A stretch of 64,000 nucleotides of DNA from Panonychus citri (GCF_014898815.1 NW_026515434.1:23445-87444), one strand, 5' to 3'; shown: positions 10,472-20,791, counted from the first letter of the stretch. A program made the numbers and translations. The notes: generated from the letters alone by a model not told the origin.

Positions 10472-11291
10472 ATGTCTTTGACTTTGGTTTGGTTATTTAT
10501 CGTATCAATTGGATTAAGCTATGGACAAGAAGGTTAGTAATTGGTAAATCGATTTATCCGAATTGTTAATTTCTAATTTCTTCATTTATTCTTAGCTCCA
10601 AAAGTGGCTCCTTTTGCTCCATTGATAAAACCTAAGCTCTCAGGTAAAACATCATTGTCATGTCAAAGTTCATCTGGTACTTCACCTCTTTATGTTACAT
10701 GGATAAAGGATGGAACAGTTTTACAAGATTCATCTTTCGTTAGAATCCAATCATCTAATGATCCATCGATGTTGATTATTGATTCGATTACTTCAAGTCA
10801 TTCGGGAAATTATACTTGTAAAATGTCCAATAGGTTTGGTCATGATTCTTATACAACTGAACTTGTTGTTGAAGGTAAAATTCTGATTGAAATTTCTTCT
10901 TGGTCACATCTTTAACTGTTCTTGTTATTGTCTATTTAGGTCCACCCAATTGGATTGAAAAACCGAGAGATATTAAATCTCATCATGGTGAAACAATTAA
11001 AGTTAATTGTCTTGTCTCAGGTTTTCCAATATCAAGAATTCAATGGAAGAGACTACAAGGTATGAGTTTAAAAGTTCAGTCCTGATCTCATTTCTAATAA
11101 TGTTCAATTTCTTGTATTTTCAGGTGCAACTTGGACAAACATTGACAATAGATTGATGATTAATATTAAACAATCAAATGATAAACTAATAATTTCAAAC
11201 GCTTCTCGATCTGCCAATGGTAAATATGGATGTGCTGCATCGAACGGTATAAATCCCGATCTTTGGTCTGAATTTGATGTAACAATCGAAG
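10472..11291 (+). CDS. sDscam variable cassette 6
   Basis: Exons are leader 10472-10532 (MSLTLVWLFIVSIGLSYGQE), Ig1 10596-10874, Ig2a 10940-11059 and Ig2b 11124-11291. The Ig1 acceptor gives APKVAPFAPLIKPKLSGKTS, differing from the VIGGKTS form of its neighbours. Ig2a is nearly identical at its start to that of cassette 5. Intact, and the last functional cassette before the antisense RhoGEF gene. Confidence 0.88.
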
Positions 11292-11323
11292 GTAAAGTTT
11301 ATCAAACATTTTGTTCAATCTCT

Positions 11324-11342
11324 CTTGAAATCGGCGCTTTTA
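11324..11342 (+). promoter_or_regulatory. Conserved promoter element upstream of the relic cassette 7
   Basis: CTTGAAATCGGCGCTTTTA, identical to the consensus although the cassette behind it has decayed. Confidence 0.6.
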
Positions 11343-11398
11343 GGTCTTAATTGTACAGTTTTCGATATTAAGCAAAATTATCACATTATCGAAATCAA

Positions 11399-11575
11399 AT
11401 GTCAATCAAAATTTATGTTCACCTTTCGTATGATTGTACATTTTGTCGTCTTCAAACTATGGACTCAAAGGTGAGTAAATTGATTTGACAAGCAACTAAT
11501 TAGTTGACTTTTGTTTGAATTTTTTTACATTCAAATCTACAAATTTCAAGTATATTGTAGTTGATGTAATCGAAG
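11399..11575 (+). pseudogene. sDscam cassette 7, relic with internal deletion
   Basis: A leader-like exon (ATG at 11399 or 11415, donor GTGAGT at 11471) ends in TATGGACTCAAAG, matching the TATGGACAAGAAG leader end of cassettes 6 and 8 but with indels, so the hydrophobic frame leaves in the wrong phase. Ig1 and Ig2a are absent. A tail reading VVDVIEG with a donor (about 11551-11575) matches the end of an Ig2b exon. An internal deletion is the simplest reading. The relic sits immediately before the antisense RhoGEF gene. Confidence 0.65.
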
Positions 11576-11579
11576 GTAA

Positions 11580-11990
11580 AAGTTTGATTGTTTCGAAATT
11601 GAATCGAATTGTTTTATAGAAAAGGAAATTTTTTTATTGATTGGATTCTCTTTCTGTAGTATTAAAACAAAAGAAATAAAAATTCAGGTAATTTAACTGG
11701 TGAAATTAATAAGTTGAGAAGTTACTTTCCAGTTTAAGTTACATGTTTATAATTTGTTAGGTAATTTATATGCATAAATAATTAGTTAATTGTCAATAAA
11801 TTTCAAATAACCTTGAAGCGACTATCAAGTTCAAGATTAAAGTTAAAGTGATAATTAGTATATAATTTGTATAAACAGGCAGGAAATTTAGAATGAAAAA
11901 ATCTCATAGAAAAAGTGAAAGTTGATTAAAATTATCTGCTATTTTAACTAAAAGAGTTTAATTTTTGACTAAATTAGTTTGACGATTATA
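11580..11990. other. Spacer between relic cassette 7 and the RhoGEF 3' end
   Basis: AT-rich, no recognisable exon. It presumably includes the 3' UTR of the antisense gene. Confidence 0.4.
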
Positions 11991-11991
11991 A

Positions 11992-14124
11992 TTATTTGAA
12001 GATGATGGATGCAAGTGAATCCACTTTGGCCGCTAATCTTTTACGTGATTGTGTCTCTTTTTTCAGGCAACAAGTAATTGATTCCATTTCGGTCTTTAAA
12101 TTTCGTATCTCTTTTAAAATAGTCGATAACTCGGATCCATGTTTACCATCAATCGAAATGTCATTTTGATGGTTATTTGTTTTGTTGAGAGTATGTTTAT
12201 CATTATCACGATTTTGTTGAATAATCTGAGTTCCGGTTAACTTTGAACGATTACCTTGACAATAGGCTTCGATTACTTGTAGAATTGCCATATCGTTCAT
12301 TTGTTTGGCATCCTCATTAGTGTTGACCTTATTCAATGAGTCTCGAGTTAACGTATTGTTCCCATCAAAATCACTACTAGAACTTGATGTACGATTTGGT
12401 GGATGGGGTAATAAACTTTTCCATGCCCAATATTTACTTCGATTATTATCGGTAAGTGCTGATGATAAAGGGCTTTCAGGTGCTTGAATGGGATGGTGAC
12501 TTGGACTAGCTCGAACTTCCTTCATTGGTGTTTCCAAGCACTTTGAGGATTCAAGTTTACTTTTACATTTGTGCATCATACTGATCCATTTTCTTATATC
12601 TTCCGGGTTAACACAGGATAAAACGTATTTACCCGTTTCCTCGGAATTTGGATCAGCAACAAGAAGTTGAAAAATCGTCTTTGTAGACTGAATGTCAGGA
12701 AGACGAGGTAATGTTACATTGACCAGGTAAAGTTTGTCTTCATAGACAAAAGATGTCATCTCATCAGAGACTGAGAGAAGTACCAAACATGTAGGAAAAA
12801 GTACAAGGTAGCGATCTTTTTTCACAGTTTCTGATGATGATGGTGATTGTAAAACAGTAACTGGGCCCATATGAGAGACTGGACCTAAATCACCAATCGG
12901 TTCACCAGTTGTAGGCCAGGAACGAACATTACCAAGCATAACTTCAAGTTCCATCTCTTTTTGTCGGCGAAGTTGAAGACAAGAAGAGACCAGATCACGG
13001 AAAACAAAACCAGCTCGTTGAATGTCCCCACGATCAGGATGAGCATCATTGGTGTACCTTTGTAATTCTTGAAGGTAAGACGGATATTTATCAAGATGTC
13101 GAAAAGTTAAACTGAGTCCACTTGTGAGTAGAATAAGGTAATTGGTGTTAGGCTGAGATTGATTATTACTGTCCAGTGTCTCTTTCAACAGGGAGCAAAC
13201 CTTTTCAGTTTGTTTCTCAATTAAATGAACAAATTTAGGATGAATAGAACAGAAATTGAAATGAGCTTCCTTGATACCTGAAGCATGACTCATAAAACAA
13301 CCACCAATTCTCATATCTTTGTTACTTTCCTCTCGAACGGTTTCAAGAGCAGAAGAAAATGTATCATGAACTTTGATTACTTTCTCATAAGCTTCGATAG
13401 CCATTTTTGTCTCCTCATCAGGTAATCTAATCAGTAAAATAACAATTTGAATAATACAAAACATTAATTACACAAGATAAACCAATAGAGAGAAAGTAAA
13501 GAAACATACATATGAGATTCGTGTAAAGGTAAAAGATACGTTGATATATTATTCTGAAGTTCAGCGACATAATTTTTCTCCGTCTCAATTAGATCACTAA
13601 ATACCTAAAGAAAAAAGAAAAGAAAAAAGAAAAGAAAAAAAGTTATTTAGAGATATTAAAAATTGTCCATCGATTGTTTTTCTTTTAAAGGTGTGACCCA
13701 TTCAACATTAAACATTCCATGGATCAATACTTACTGAGGTTCGATTTGATTGTAGATTGTGATCTTTATTAAATGTATCGATAAATTGTTGATCAAGAAG
13801 TGAATGTGCATGATCGGGTTGTAATGGAGTAACATAACCCGCTGGAAACCAACCAGTGATCCTTTTAGCAAGGTGAGTTCCTTCATACCAACCACCTTCA
13901 GGTGTTTGTGTTAATATAATTAAATCATCTTTTTGGAAGCACAGTTCATCATTATTGGCACCTTTAAATGGATAAATGGCTTTAACAATTTTCAAATAAT
14001 TTCTACTACTGGTTATACAACCAGAATCTGAATTTGAAATTAATTCACATTTATCTTGTCGACTAATTGTATCTCCCTTATTATTATTTACAGCAACATC
14101 ATCATTGTCAATAATTGAAGACAT
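11992..14124 (-). CDS. RtGEF: PIX-type Rho guanine nucleotide exchange factor (SH3-DH-PH-coiled coil)
   Basis: Exons in gene order are 14124-13735, 13604-13510 and 13426-11992, in phases 0 and 2, giving 639 residues, close to the length of beta-PIX. The SH3 domain covers about residues 45-102 (AIYPFKG through GWFPAGYV). The DH domain starts at residue 131 (VFSDLIETEKNYVAEL) and contains FRHLDKYPSYLQELQRY. The PH domain follows (about 330-440, RYLVLFPTCLVLLS). The C-terminus is a predicted coiled coil (LKEIRNLKTEMESITCCLKK), where PIX proteins trimerise and bind GIT. It activates Rac/Cdc42 at focal adhesions and synapses. The gene lies antisense inside the sDscam cassette array, between relic cassette 7 and cassette 8, yet is intact with introns, so it is not a retrocopy. 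The start is chosen at the first ATG of the SH3 exon. Confidence 0.88.
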
Positions 14125-14302
14125 AATTGGAGATAAACATTACACTTTCTATTAGAAAAAAAAGAGGTAAAACTAGACAATTAAAATGGAAAACAAAAAT
14201 AATAATTAAAACAAATTCACAATTAGAAACATCAACCAAACCTTTAATCTTTAAATGTTTTGGTTTAAAGATCTCCGAATGAGTCATTTGAAACCCACAC
14301 CA

Positions 14303-14316
14303 GTTTCCATGGAAAC
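14303..14316. promoter_or_regulatory. Perfect X-box palindrome (RFX-type site) upstream of the RhoGEF
   Basis: GTTTCCATGGAAAC matches the RFX X-box consensus GTHNYYATRRNAAC and is fully palindromic. It lies about 180 bp upstream of the RhoGEF ATG, with GC-rich bases (AGAGGCGCGATTTTCG) just beyond it at 14321-14336. Position and match are seen; RFX binding is inferred. Confidence 0.5.
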
Positions 14317-14399
14317 GACCAGAGGCGCGATTTTCGTTCCATTCAAAACTTTTCCCTTCGAACATTTTTTTTGCTCTTTTGCACTGATGGACATTAGAG

Positions 14400-14760
14400 T
14401 AAGTTCGCAAATTTGATTAATGATAATTGATTAAGTTCTTAATTGTTCGTATTGATATTGATATGGACTCTTTGATGATTAAATTGGAGTTTGAAACATC
14501 ATTCATTCATTCATTGTCGAATTAACTTTAGAATTTATTAATTTTTCTTTTTAAATTTTCTATTTTCTATTCAGTTGAAACAATTGAAACATCGAACATG
14601 TGATTTATTTACATTTCCAAGTAATTAGATGGTCGATTGTTTGTTTTAAACGAAAATTAAGTTTGTAACGGTAAATCTGAATGCTCCGTTCCAAACGAAA
14701 TTTCCTCAAATCTTTGGGCCCAATTTTGTATTTCTATTTATGATAAAGTCTATTGAATCA
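14400..14760. other. Spacer between RhoGEF promoter and cassette 8
   Basis: AT-rich sequence; no exon or repeat recognised. Confidence 0.4.
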
Positions 14761-14767
14761 ATTCTTA

Positions 14768-14786
14768 CTTAAAATCGGCGCTTTGA
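14768..14786 (+). promoter_or_regulatory. Conserved cassette promoter element, cassette 8
   Basis: CTTAAAATCGGCGCTTTGA, 93 bp before the ATG at 14880. Confidence 0.62.
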
Positions 14787-14879
14787 TGACCATTTACAAA
14801 GATTTTCATCATTTCTAGTCATCAATTCATTCAAATGTTTATAATCCAAATGAAAGGTAACATAGAATTTGTTTTCGAA

Positions 14880-15706
14880 ATGTCTTTGTGCTATTTTATC
14901 GTTACAATATTATTTTTCAGCTCATCTTATGGACAAGAAGGTGAATATTCAATCAATATTGATTTATTAATACCTACTAATTGACTCTAAATTCTTACAG
15001 CTCCAAAGGTCACTCCATTTTCATCCTTAGTCAAGCCAGTGGTTGGAGGTAAAACTTCATTCACTTGTCAAAGTCTCTATGGTTCACCACCACTCCAAGT
15101 GAATTGGTATAAAGATGGAAAAGAAATTGGAGATTCTTCATTTGTCCGAATTAAATCACATGAAGATCCATCAGTACTAATAATCGAATCAGTTAAATCA
15201 ACTCATTCTGGAAACTACACTTGTAAAATATCCAATAGATTTGGACATGATTCTTACTCTACTGAACTCATTGTTGAAGGTTGAGTATTTAGACTTGATA
15301 CATTAGTTTACTAAATGAAAATTACTCTTTTTCCTAGGATCACCTAATTGGATTGAGAAACCTACAGATATAAAATCTAATTACGGCGAAACGATCAAAA
15401 TTAATTGTCTTGTCTCCGGTTACCCTAAACCCAAAGTTCAATGGAGGAGATTCAAAGGTAACTTTGAATTTGTGGGAATATGAAAATTTGAAGACTCCAT
15501 CATTATTATCTGTTTGTTGATTATTTTCTTAGATTCATCCTGGTTTAATCTTCCATCAGATTATATTTCTGAATATAATATTAAACAATTAGGCGATGAT
15601 TTGATCATCTCAAATGTCAATCGTGATCTAAATGGTCGATTTGGTTGTTCAATTTCGAATGGGATAAAACCTGATCTTTGGGCTGAATTTGATGTTTCTA
15701 TTCAGG
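14880..15706 (+). CDS. sDscam variable cassette 8
   Basis: Exons are leader 14880-14940 (MSLCYFIVTILFFSSSYGQE), Ig1 15001-15279, Ig2a 15338-15457 and Ig2b 15533-15706. This is the first cassette after the RhoGEF gene. Its Ig1 is almost identical in nucleotides to that of cassette 11 over the middle of the exon, while the Ig2 exons of the two differ clearly. Ig2b ends NGIKPDLWAEF. Intact. Confidence 0.88.
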
Positions 15707-15733
15707 GTAAAGTTGTAATTCTTGTTATTATCA

Positions 15734-15752
15734 CTTGAAATCGGCGCTTTTA
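15734..15752 (+). promoter_or_regulatory. Conserved cassette promoter element, cassette 9
   Basis: CTTGAAATCGGCGCTTTTA, 102 bp before the ATG at 15855. Confidence 0.65.
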
Positions 15753-15854
15753 TGCCTTTTTATCATAAATGTTATGGTTTGTATTATCGAAGTGTTTGTC
15801 TGACCAGGAACAGGAATCTAAATCAACGTCTAGTGTTGACAAGAGCTTTGAATC

Positions 15855-16685
15855 ATGTTTGTTGGGGTGTTTCTTGTGATACTGTCGATTAAAACAGTTC
15901 ATGGACTCGAAAGTAAGTTGAATGTTTTCGAAACAATTTATTTCTAAACAAAGTTTGTACTCTTTATTAGGTCCAAAGGTGAATCCTTTTGCTCAAGCTA
16001 TTAAACCAGTGATTGGAGGTAAGACTTCATTCACTTGTCAAAGTCTTTCCGGATCATCTCCTCTTCAAATAACTTGGTTCAAAGATGGAAAAGAGATTTT
16101 TGATTCTTCGGAAATCAGAATTAGGAACATTGAAGATTCGTCTTTATTAATTATCGACTCAATCAAATCGAGTCACTCAGGAAATTACACTTGCAAAATA
16201 ACCAATAGGTTTGGTCATGATTCTTACACAACTGAACTTGTTGTTGAAGGTAAATTAGGAAACAACAATTGTATTGATATTGGAACATCTTAATAAATAT
16301 TGTCTTCTATTTGATTAGGATCTCCCAATTGGATTGAGAAACCAAAGGATATTAAATCTCATTACGGTGAAACAATTACAGTTAATTGTCTTGTCTCTGG
16401 ATATCCTAAACCTAAGGTACAATGGAAGAGACTTGAAGGTAAACCAGAGACATAATCTCAATTTCTTTTTCCGTTCTAATTTGAATCATTTGATTTTCTT
16501 TCCATTCATAGGATTAACTTGGTTAAACATTGGATCATCTGGCTTTTCCGAATCAAAGATGCAACAATTAGGAGATAAATTAACGATTCGAAATGTAACA
16601 AGATCGACCAATGGACGATATGGATGTTCAATATCAAACGGATTGAAACCTGATCTTTGGTCAGAATTTGATATTTCAATCGAGG
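15855..16685 (+). CDS. sDscam variable cassette 9
   Basis: Exons are leader 15855-15912 (MFVGVFLVILSIKTVHGLE), Ig1 15971-16249, Ig2a 16319-16438 and Ig2b 16512-16685. Ig1 starts SPKVNPFAQAIKPVIGGKTS. The second cysteine region is NYTCKITNRFGHDSYTTEL, and Ig2b ends NGLKPDLWSEF. Intact. Confidence 0.88.
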
Positions 16686-16706
16686 GTAAAATCTTTATTC
16701 ATATCT

Positions 16707-16725
16707 CTTGAAATCGGCGCTTTTA
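16707..16725 (+). promoter_or_regulatory. Conserved promoter element upstream of decayed cassette 10
   Basis: CTTGAAATCGGCGCTTTTA, unchanged consensus, about 86 bp before the decayed leader at 16811. Confidence 0.6.
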
Positions 16726-16810
16726 GGTCTATTGGAAACATTGGAAATATTATCATCAAGATTTTCCAATATTATTTTGATCTTTTTGTCTAAATTTTCG
16801 TTGAGTTAAA

Positions 16811-17612
16811 ATGATTAGTTCTTCATAACTTTTTTCTATTGATAACAAAGTAGTTTTAGAATATAAAGTAAGTAAATGATGCTAAAAATTAACTAATATT
16901 CTGTTACTTTAATTGTTTCTTTTTTTCTTTTCCAGACCCAAAAGTTGCTCCATTTTTCAATTATTAAACTGATGCTTGGAGGCAAAACTTGACTTACATG
17001 TCAAAATTCAGGTTCAGGATCGGAACTTTTTACTTCTAAATAGTATAAAGACGTGCAGTATTCATCATTAATTAGAATAGAATCAAGAGTCATTGATGTT
17101 GATTATTGGTTTGATTTCTTTGACTCATTTGGGGGGAAATTATAATAGTAAAATGTTCAATAGATTTGGTCATGATTCTTATACGATGAAATGGTTGACA
17201 GAATTAATTTCTCATGTTGATAATCTCATCTTGTTAATTGTGAATAGTTGGATTGTATATTGTTTCCTCATTGGAATGAAAACCTCAACTATTTACGATT
17301 AAATCTCGGTGAAACAATTCTGAGTCCGATTCTGATTTCCGAGTCTTAGATTGCCCTAGAACCAAAGTGCAATGGAAAAAATTTAAAGGTAATTTTAAAC
17401 ATAATATCGATTCCATTTTCATTGATTCTTATTGATTCTTTTAGATTCAATAATAAACTTGATTGGTCGTAATTCGGTATTAAGCAGTTTGATGGTGGAT
17501 TGATTATCACCAATATGACTCGAATCATCAACTGACATCATGGAAAGTATTGGCTCAGTTTCAAACGGAATCTCTTCAGATCTTTGGACTGAATTTTATA
17601 TTTCTATTCAAG
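16811..17612 (+). pseudogene. sDscam cassette 10, decayed
   Basis: All four exons can be traced but are broken. The leader (16811 onward) stops after five codons. The Ig1 homology (16936 to about 17210) has in-frame stops and lost cysteines, although CKMFNRFGHDSYT-like sequence remains near 17148-17190. Ig2a (about 17245-17389) has stops. The Ig2b tail ends SSDLWTEFYISIQG with a GC instead of GT donor at 17613. It cannot encode a product. Confidence 0.8.
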
Positions 17613-17629
17613 GCAATGTGAATATTAAG

Positions 17630-17649
17630 CTTGAACTCGGCGCTTTTTA
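17630..17649 (+). promoter_or_regulatory. Conserved cassette promoter element, cassette 11
   Basis: CTTGAACTCGGCGCTTTTTA, 96 bp before the ATG at 17746. Confidence 0.62.
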
Positions 17650-17745
17650 TTCAATTCAAAGCAAAGTCTTCTGTCAGTGTCGAGGTAATCCTTTTGTTTA
17701 CTTTGTTGGTCATCAAAAACACCACTGACCGTCTAGTTGGACAGC

Positions 17746-18586
17746 ATGTTTGTCCAGTTCATCCTCGTAGTCTTGTTTTACATCAACCAGGAAAGTTATG
17801 GACAAGACAGTGAGTAGATCCAAGTTATCAAATATTCAATTGTGATTAATTCTGTTCTTTTCTTTGTTATCTTATCATGTCTTTTAGTACCAAAAGTGAA
17901 TCCATTTGTTGCCGCAATTAAACCAGTGATTGGAGGTAAAACTTCATTCACTTGTCAAAGTCTCTATGGTTCACCACCACTCCAAGTGAATTGGTTTAAA
18001 GATGGAAAAGAAATTGGAGATTCTTCATTTGTCCGAATTAAATCACACGAAGATCCATCAATCCTAATAATCGAATCAATTCAATCGACTCATTCTGGAA
18101 ATTATTCGTGCAAAATGTTCAATAGATTTGGACACGATTCTTATACCGCTGAACTTTTTGTTGAAGGTGATTGATTTTTTTTTCCAACTTTTTATTGAGT
18201 TTTTTAATTAATGAATATTTTTATGTATCTTAGGAGCACCTAATTGGATTGAGAAGCCTAAAAGTGTGAAATCCAATGTAAACCAAACAGTGACCATCAG
18301 CTGTTCAGCCTCTGGTTACCCAAAGGCTAAAGTTTATTGGAAAATATATAAAAGTAAGTTATCATTATATCATATTGAACTGAATTAAGACTAATTTGAT
18401 TCATTTTAATAGATTCAATTTGGGCAAATCTTGAGGATAATCCGAAACCATCGATTAAGATCAATAACTCCCACGGAAAATTAACTATTCATAATATCAA
18501 CCGTAATCTCGTTGGAAAATATGCTTGCTTCGTTTCTAATGGAATCAAACCTGATTTATGGTCAGAATTTGATCTCAAAGTTCAGG
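17746..18586 (+). CDS. sDscam variable cassette 11
   Basis: Exons are leader 17746-17809, Ig1 17888-18166, Ig2a 18234-18353 and Ig2b 18413-18586. The leader donor supplies A and the acceptor TA, giving Ile before PKVNPFVAAIKP. Ig1 closely matches cassette 8; Ig2 does not (its NVNQTVTISCSASGYPKAKV resembles cassette 1 more). Ig2b ends NGIKPDLWSEF. Intact. Confidence 0.87.
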
Positions 18587-18739
18587 GTAAACAATGATTA
18601 ATCTTCGATATCTATCATGGTGCTCATGTGGTCTACAAAACTCTTCATTCAACTTTTCTATTAACGATCGCGATTCGTCATGGTATCGATCTCCCAATTC
18701 TTTTAATTATTTTTCTATTATTTTTTATCAAATTTTCAT

Positions 18740-18749
18740 AGATCGCGGT
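18740..18749 (+). promoter_or_regulatory. Variant cassette promoter element, cassette 12
   Basis: AGATCGCGGT, identical to the site upstream of cassette 2, lies 100 bp before the ATG at 18850. Confidence 0.5.
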
Positions 18750-18849
18750 CAAGCTTATGTCATTTAGTATTTTCAACTGATTGGTTGTTAAAATTTCCTC
18801 AATTCGATCTGATTTCCAACTCGATTGTTGATTAGGTTGTACTGTCAAA

Positions 18850-19651
18850 ATGTTTCATCAACTAATAGTTTTTTTCGTCCTCAGTTGCTCAATAACTTGT
18901 CAAGGTAATTTCTAACTTAAATTATCGTTATTCTGAGAAAACATTGAATTGAATTTTCTCTTACAGATCCGCCAAGAATAACTCCATTCAACTTTCCACA
19001 TAGTCCAGTTATTGGAAGATCATCTTTGGTTTATTGTTTAGCTGAAATTGGTACACCACCGATAACATATCAATGGCTACGAAATAATGAACCGATTGAC
19101 CATCAAGAAGGTTTAAAAGTTACGATTGAACCGATTACCAGTGCATTTGGATTGGTCATTCAATCGGTTTCAGTTCAATTTTCTGGTAATTACACTTGTA
19201 TTGCACGAAATATGTTTGGTGAAGATAAATTTTCAGCTCCATTGATTGTCAAAGGTAAATACTTAGATTGTCAACATTATTCTGATAATTTATATTGATA
19301 GTTTGTTAATTGTTTCATATTACTAAAGGGCCGCCAGTATGGATTAACACTTCATCCGCTGATTACAAAGCTCACCATGGTTCAAACATTGATCTGATCT
19401 GTCAAGCTGAAGGCTTTCCTACTCCTCAAATACAATGGATAAAGAAAACTGGACAAAGTAATTGTTGAGAAACTTTTAATCACTAGTTTATAACTCATTT
19501 ACTTTTATTAATCCAGTTAGATCAAGGGAATCACCAATCGGTTCAAAATTGTCATTGAAAAATGCAAACAAACAAGATGAAGGTTCCTATGAATGCTTAG
19601 CTGTGAACGAATTAGGATCCATCACTAAATCAATTATGGTAACAATTTCGG
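18850..19651 (+). CDS. sDscam variable cassette 12 (divergent subtype)
   Basis: Exons are leader 18850-18904 (MFHQLIVFFVLSCSITCQ), Ig1 18967-19254, Ig2a 19329-19457 and Ig2b 19517-19651. Ig1 is three codons longer than in cassettes 3-11. Ig2b is much shorter (135 bases), lacks the PDLW signature and has the more classical GSYECLAVNELGS ending. The phase-1 borders are kept. It looks like an older lineage not homogenised with the main array. Confidence 0.82.
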
Positions 19652-19767
19652 GTGAGAATTAGACTCTAACATTTAATCATCTTTGAATGGAGCACAATAA
19701 TTAACTCTAATCAAAACTTGATTCTCGCATTTGTAACAAATGTTTTCTTACGTCAAGTTTTAAAAAA

Positions 19768-19777
19768 GGCGGTTTAA
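19768..19777 (+). promoter_or_regulatory. Variant cassette promoter element, cassette 13
   Basis: GGCGGTTTAA, sharing GCGGTTTAA with the site upstream of cassette 2, ends 102 bp before the ATG at 19880. Confidence 0.4.
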
Positions 19778-19879
19778 TGAATCTCTTGTCTATGAATCGA
19801 AATGGTTCATTATTAATTGTCTTACAAATCACTTAATTTAAATTATCCTTCATCTTAAACGATTGATTAGTCTCGCGAA

Positions 19880-20625
19880 ATGTTATCAATCCTTTTGATA
19901 CAATTAACTTTGCTTTTCAGCGTTAATGCAATAGGCAAGTACGAAAATTTGATTTCTCATCGATATCTTATTAACTAATGAAGACTATTTTTTTTCACTT
20001 GTTCAGGTCAACCTAAAGTTCAACCTTTTACCTTCCCAAATGAAATACAATTGAATCAACCACTTCTTGCTATTTTCTGCAATGCCCTTGATGGTGAAAA
20101 ACCAATTCACTTTGAATGGTTAAAAGATGGACAACCAATCAACCAGAATCATGATAATGTTATTCGTAATCATGATATGGGCTCATTATTGGAACTGAGA
20201 AATATGAAAAGAGATCACATCGGAAATTATACTTGTCTTGCTCGTAATCACATTGGAACTGATTCATTCACTTCGACTCTTTTGATGAAAGGTTGATTAT
20301 CATCATCAGTTTAATTAAATTGTTCTAATTGTTGTTTTTCCTTTTGTGTCAACAGTTCCAGTTGATTGGGTTCATGAGCCTCAAGATGCTGATCTTGTCT
20401 CTGGACAGAAAGTAAACATTTCATGTTCAGCTTTTGGTTATCCGATTCCTAAAATCAGCTGGAGATTTAAAAATAATCTTGATGAACTTTTAATTACCTC
20501 TGATTATTATTCTTCCTCTTTAACTTTTAATCCAATCTCTTTATCCAATTCAGGGAAATATGAATGCAAAGCTGAGAACGATAATGGTTCTCCTTTGATT
20601 AAATTAATCACAATTAATGTTGTTG
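19880..20625 (+). CDS. sDscam variable cassette 13 (Ig2 in a single exon)
   Basis: Exons are leader 19880-19934, Ig1 20007-20291 and Ig2 20356-20625. The leader ends at a GC donor (G/GCAAGT), a rare GC-AG intron. Ig2 is unsplit (90 residues, VNISCSAFGYPIPKISW to GKYECKAENDNG), whereas cassettes 1-12 split Ig2 in two. It is the cassette nearest the constant region and the most like ordinary Dscam Ig domains. An alternative is that its Ig exons are partly constitutive; the presence of its own leader favours a cassette. Confidence 0.8.
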
Positions 20626-20791
20626 GTAATTCTTGTTTCTTTCAGATGATTACTTTTACTAATGAAGGTTTTGAATAGATTGTCATGAAAGCGCCTCTCT
20701 CAAGTTAATTTTGTTTTTTCTTTGCAGTCGAAAAGACTTGATTGTTTCTCTTTTCTAATGTTTTCTATCACTTTTTCTTAATTGTTTACAG

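Noticed and set aside
20358..20624. Cassette 13 Ig2 as a constant Ig exon used by all isoforms
   Set aside because: Possible by phase, but the 13th leader and Ig1 directly precede it, and an extra Ig would break the Ig1-Ig2-Ig3 pattern of the other cassettes; kept as a cassette exon.
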